Part shown: positions 6,056 through 6,116 of the stretch, one piece after another
How positions within the stretch are numbered: the first letter of the stretch is position 1
Layout of the letters: each line of letters starts with the position of its first letter
Source of the DNA: Phycisphaerales bacterium
Lineage (GTDB): Bacteria > Planctomycetota > Phycisphaerae > Phycisphaerales > UBA1924
Assembly (NCBI GenBank): GCA_026982035.1
Contig: JALSHW010000026.1
Location: 1 to 6,116 of the forward strand
Length of the DNA: 6,116 bases
Direction: 5' to 3'
Translations under genes and position numbers: made by a program
Notes under the pieces: generated by a model
The model's input: only the letters and a program-made list of their open reading frames with translations
The model's database searches: none
What the model was told of the DNA's origin: nothing

Positions 6056-6116
6056 TCAAAGGTCGAAGTAGTCGCTGATGTAGGCCGGAATATCGTCGGC
6101 CTTGGTCAAATTCACG
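6056..6116 (-). CDS. Unidentified gene, C-terminal 19 codons (5' partial)
   Basis: On the minus strand the frame VNLTKADDIPAYISDYFDL runs from the window edge to TGA at 6058-6056. Its codons end mostly in C, G or A (GAC, GCC, TAC, ATC), as in the other minus-strand genes, which supports a real coding end. The peptide is too short to name. The FKBP gene follows in the same direction after 56 bases, so the two may share a transcript; no terminator hairpin was seen between them. Confidence 0.55.
   Translation of the reverse strand, partial: VNLTKADDIPAYISDYFDL

Overview
This window reads as an ordinary stretch of bacterial chromosome with a type II fatty-acid synthesis operon on the left and a mixed set of small housekeeping and accessory genes on the right. 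The lineage cannot be proved from the sequence. The DUF1569 protein, the VOC protein of the PHGA-x-GPGH type and a lipoprotein with a GTY/GP-type C-terminal domain together suggest Planctomycetota, perhaps Phycisphaerae. That is inference. No tRNA, rRNA, CRISPR array, transposase or integrase was seen, and no gap between genes exceeds 70 bases.

Left part (1-2906, + strand): the 3' end of plsX, then fabH, fabD and fabG. All run the same way, with an ATGA stop/start overlap (plsX-fabH) and gaps of 46 and 34 bases. PlsX makes acyl-phosphate for phospholipid synthesis, FabD charges acyl carrier protein (ACP) with malonate, FabH does the first condensation, and FabG does the first reduction of each cycle. 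acpP, which often follows fabG in bacteria, is absent; the next gene is convergent and unrelated.

Middle (2916-4784): a DUF1569 (DinB-like fold) protein on the minus strand is divergent from a glyoxalase/VOC-fold protein, with a 68-base shared upstream region. A lipoprotein with a very acidic linker and a distinct C-terminal domain follows. The VOC and lipoprotein starts lack a Shine-Dalgarno (SD) sequence but have a TANNNT hexamer 5-6 bases before the ATG, as in leaderless transcripts.

Right part (4802-6116): a family 2-like glycosyltransferase with a galactosyltransferase-type C-terminal motif sits 17 bases behind the lipoprotein gene. It meets an FKBP-type prolyl isomerase gene head-on, with one base between their stop codons. 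The intrinsic terminator of the FKBP gene lies inside the last codons of the glycosyltransferase gene. The last 61 bases hold the 3' end of another minus-strand gene that I could not identify.

The + strand is rich in G and T whichever way the genes point: plus-strand genes favour G/T-ending codons and minus-strand genes C/A-ending ones. This suggests strong replication-strand bias. I do not see a clear new biological system here. The points most worth checking are the terminator inside a coding region, the possible leaderless starts, the broken fab synteny and the lipoprotein domain.
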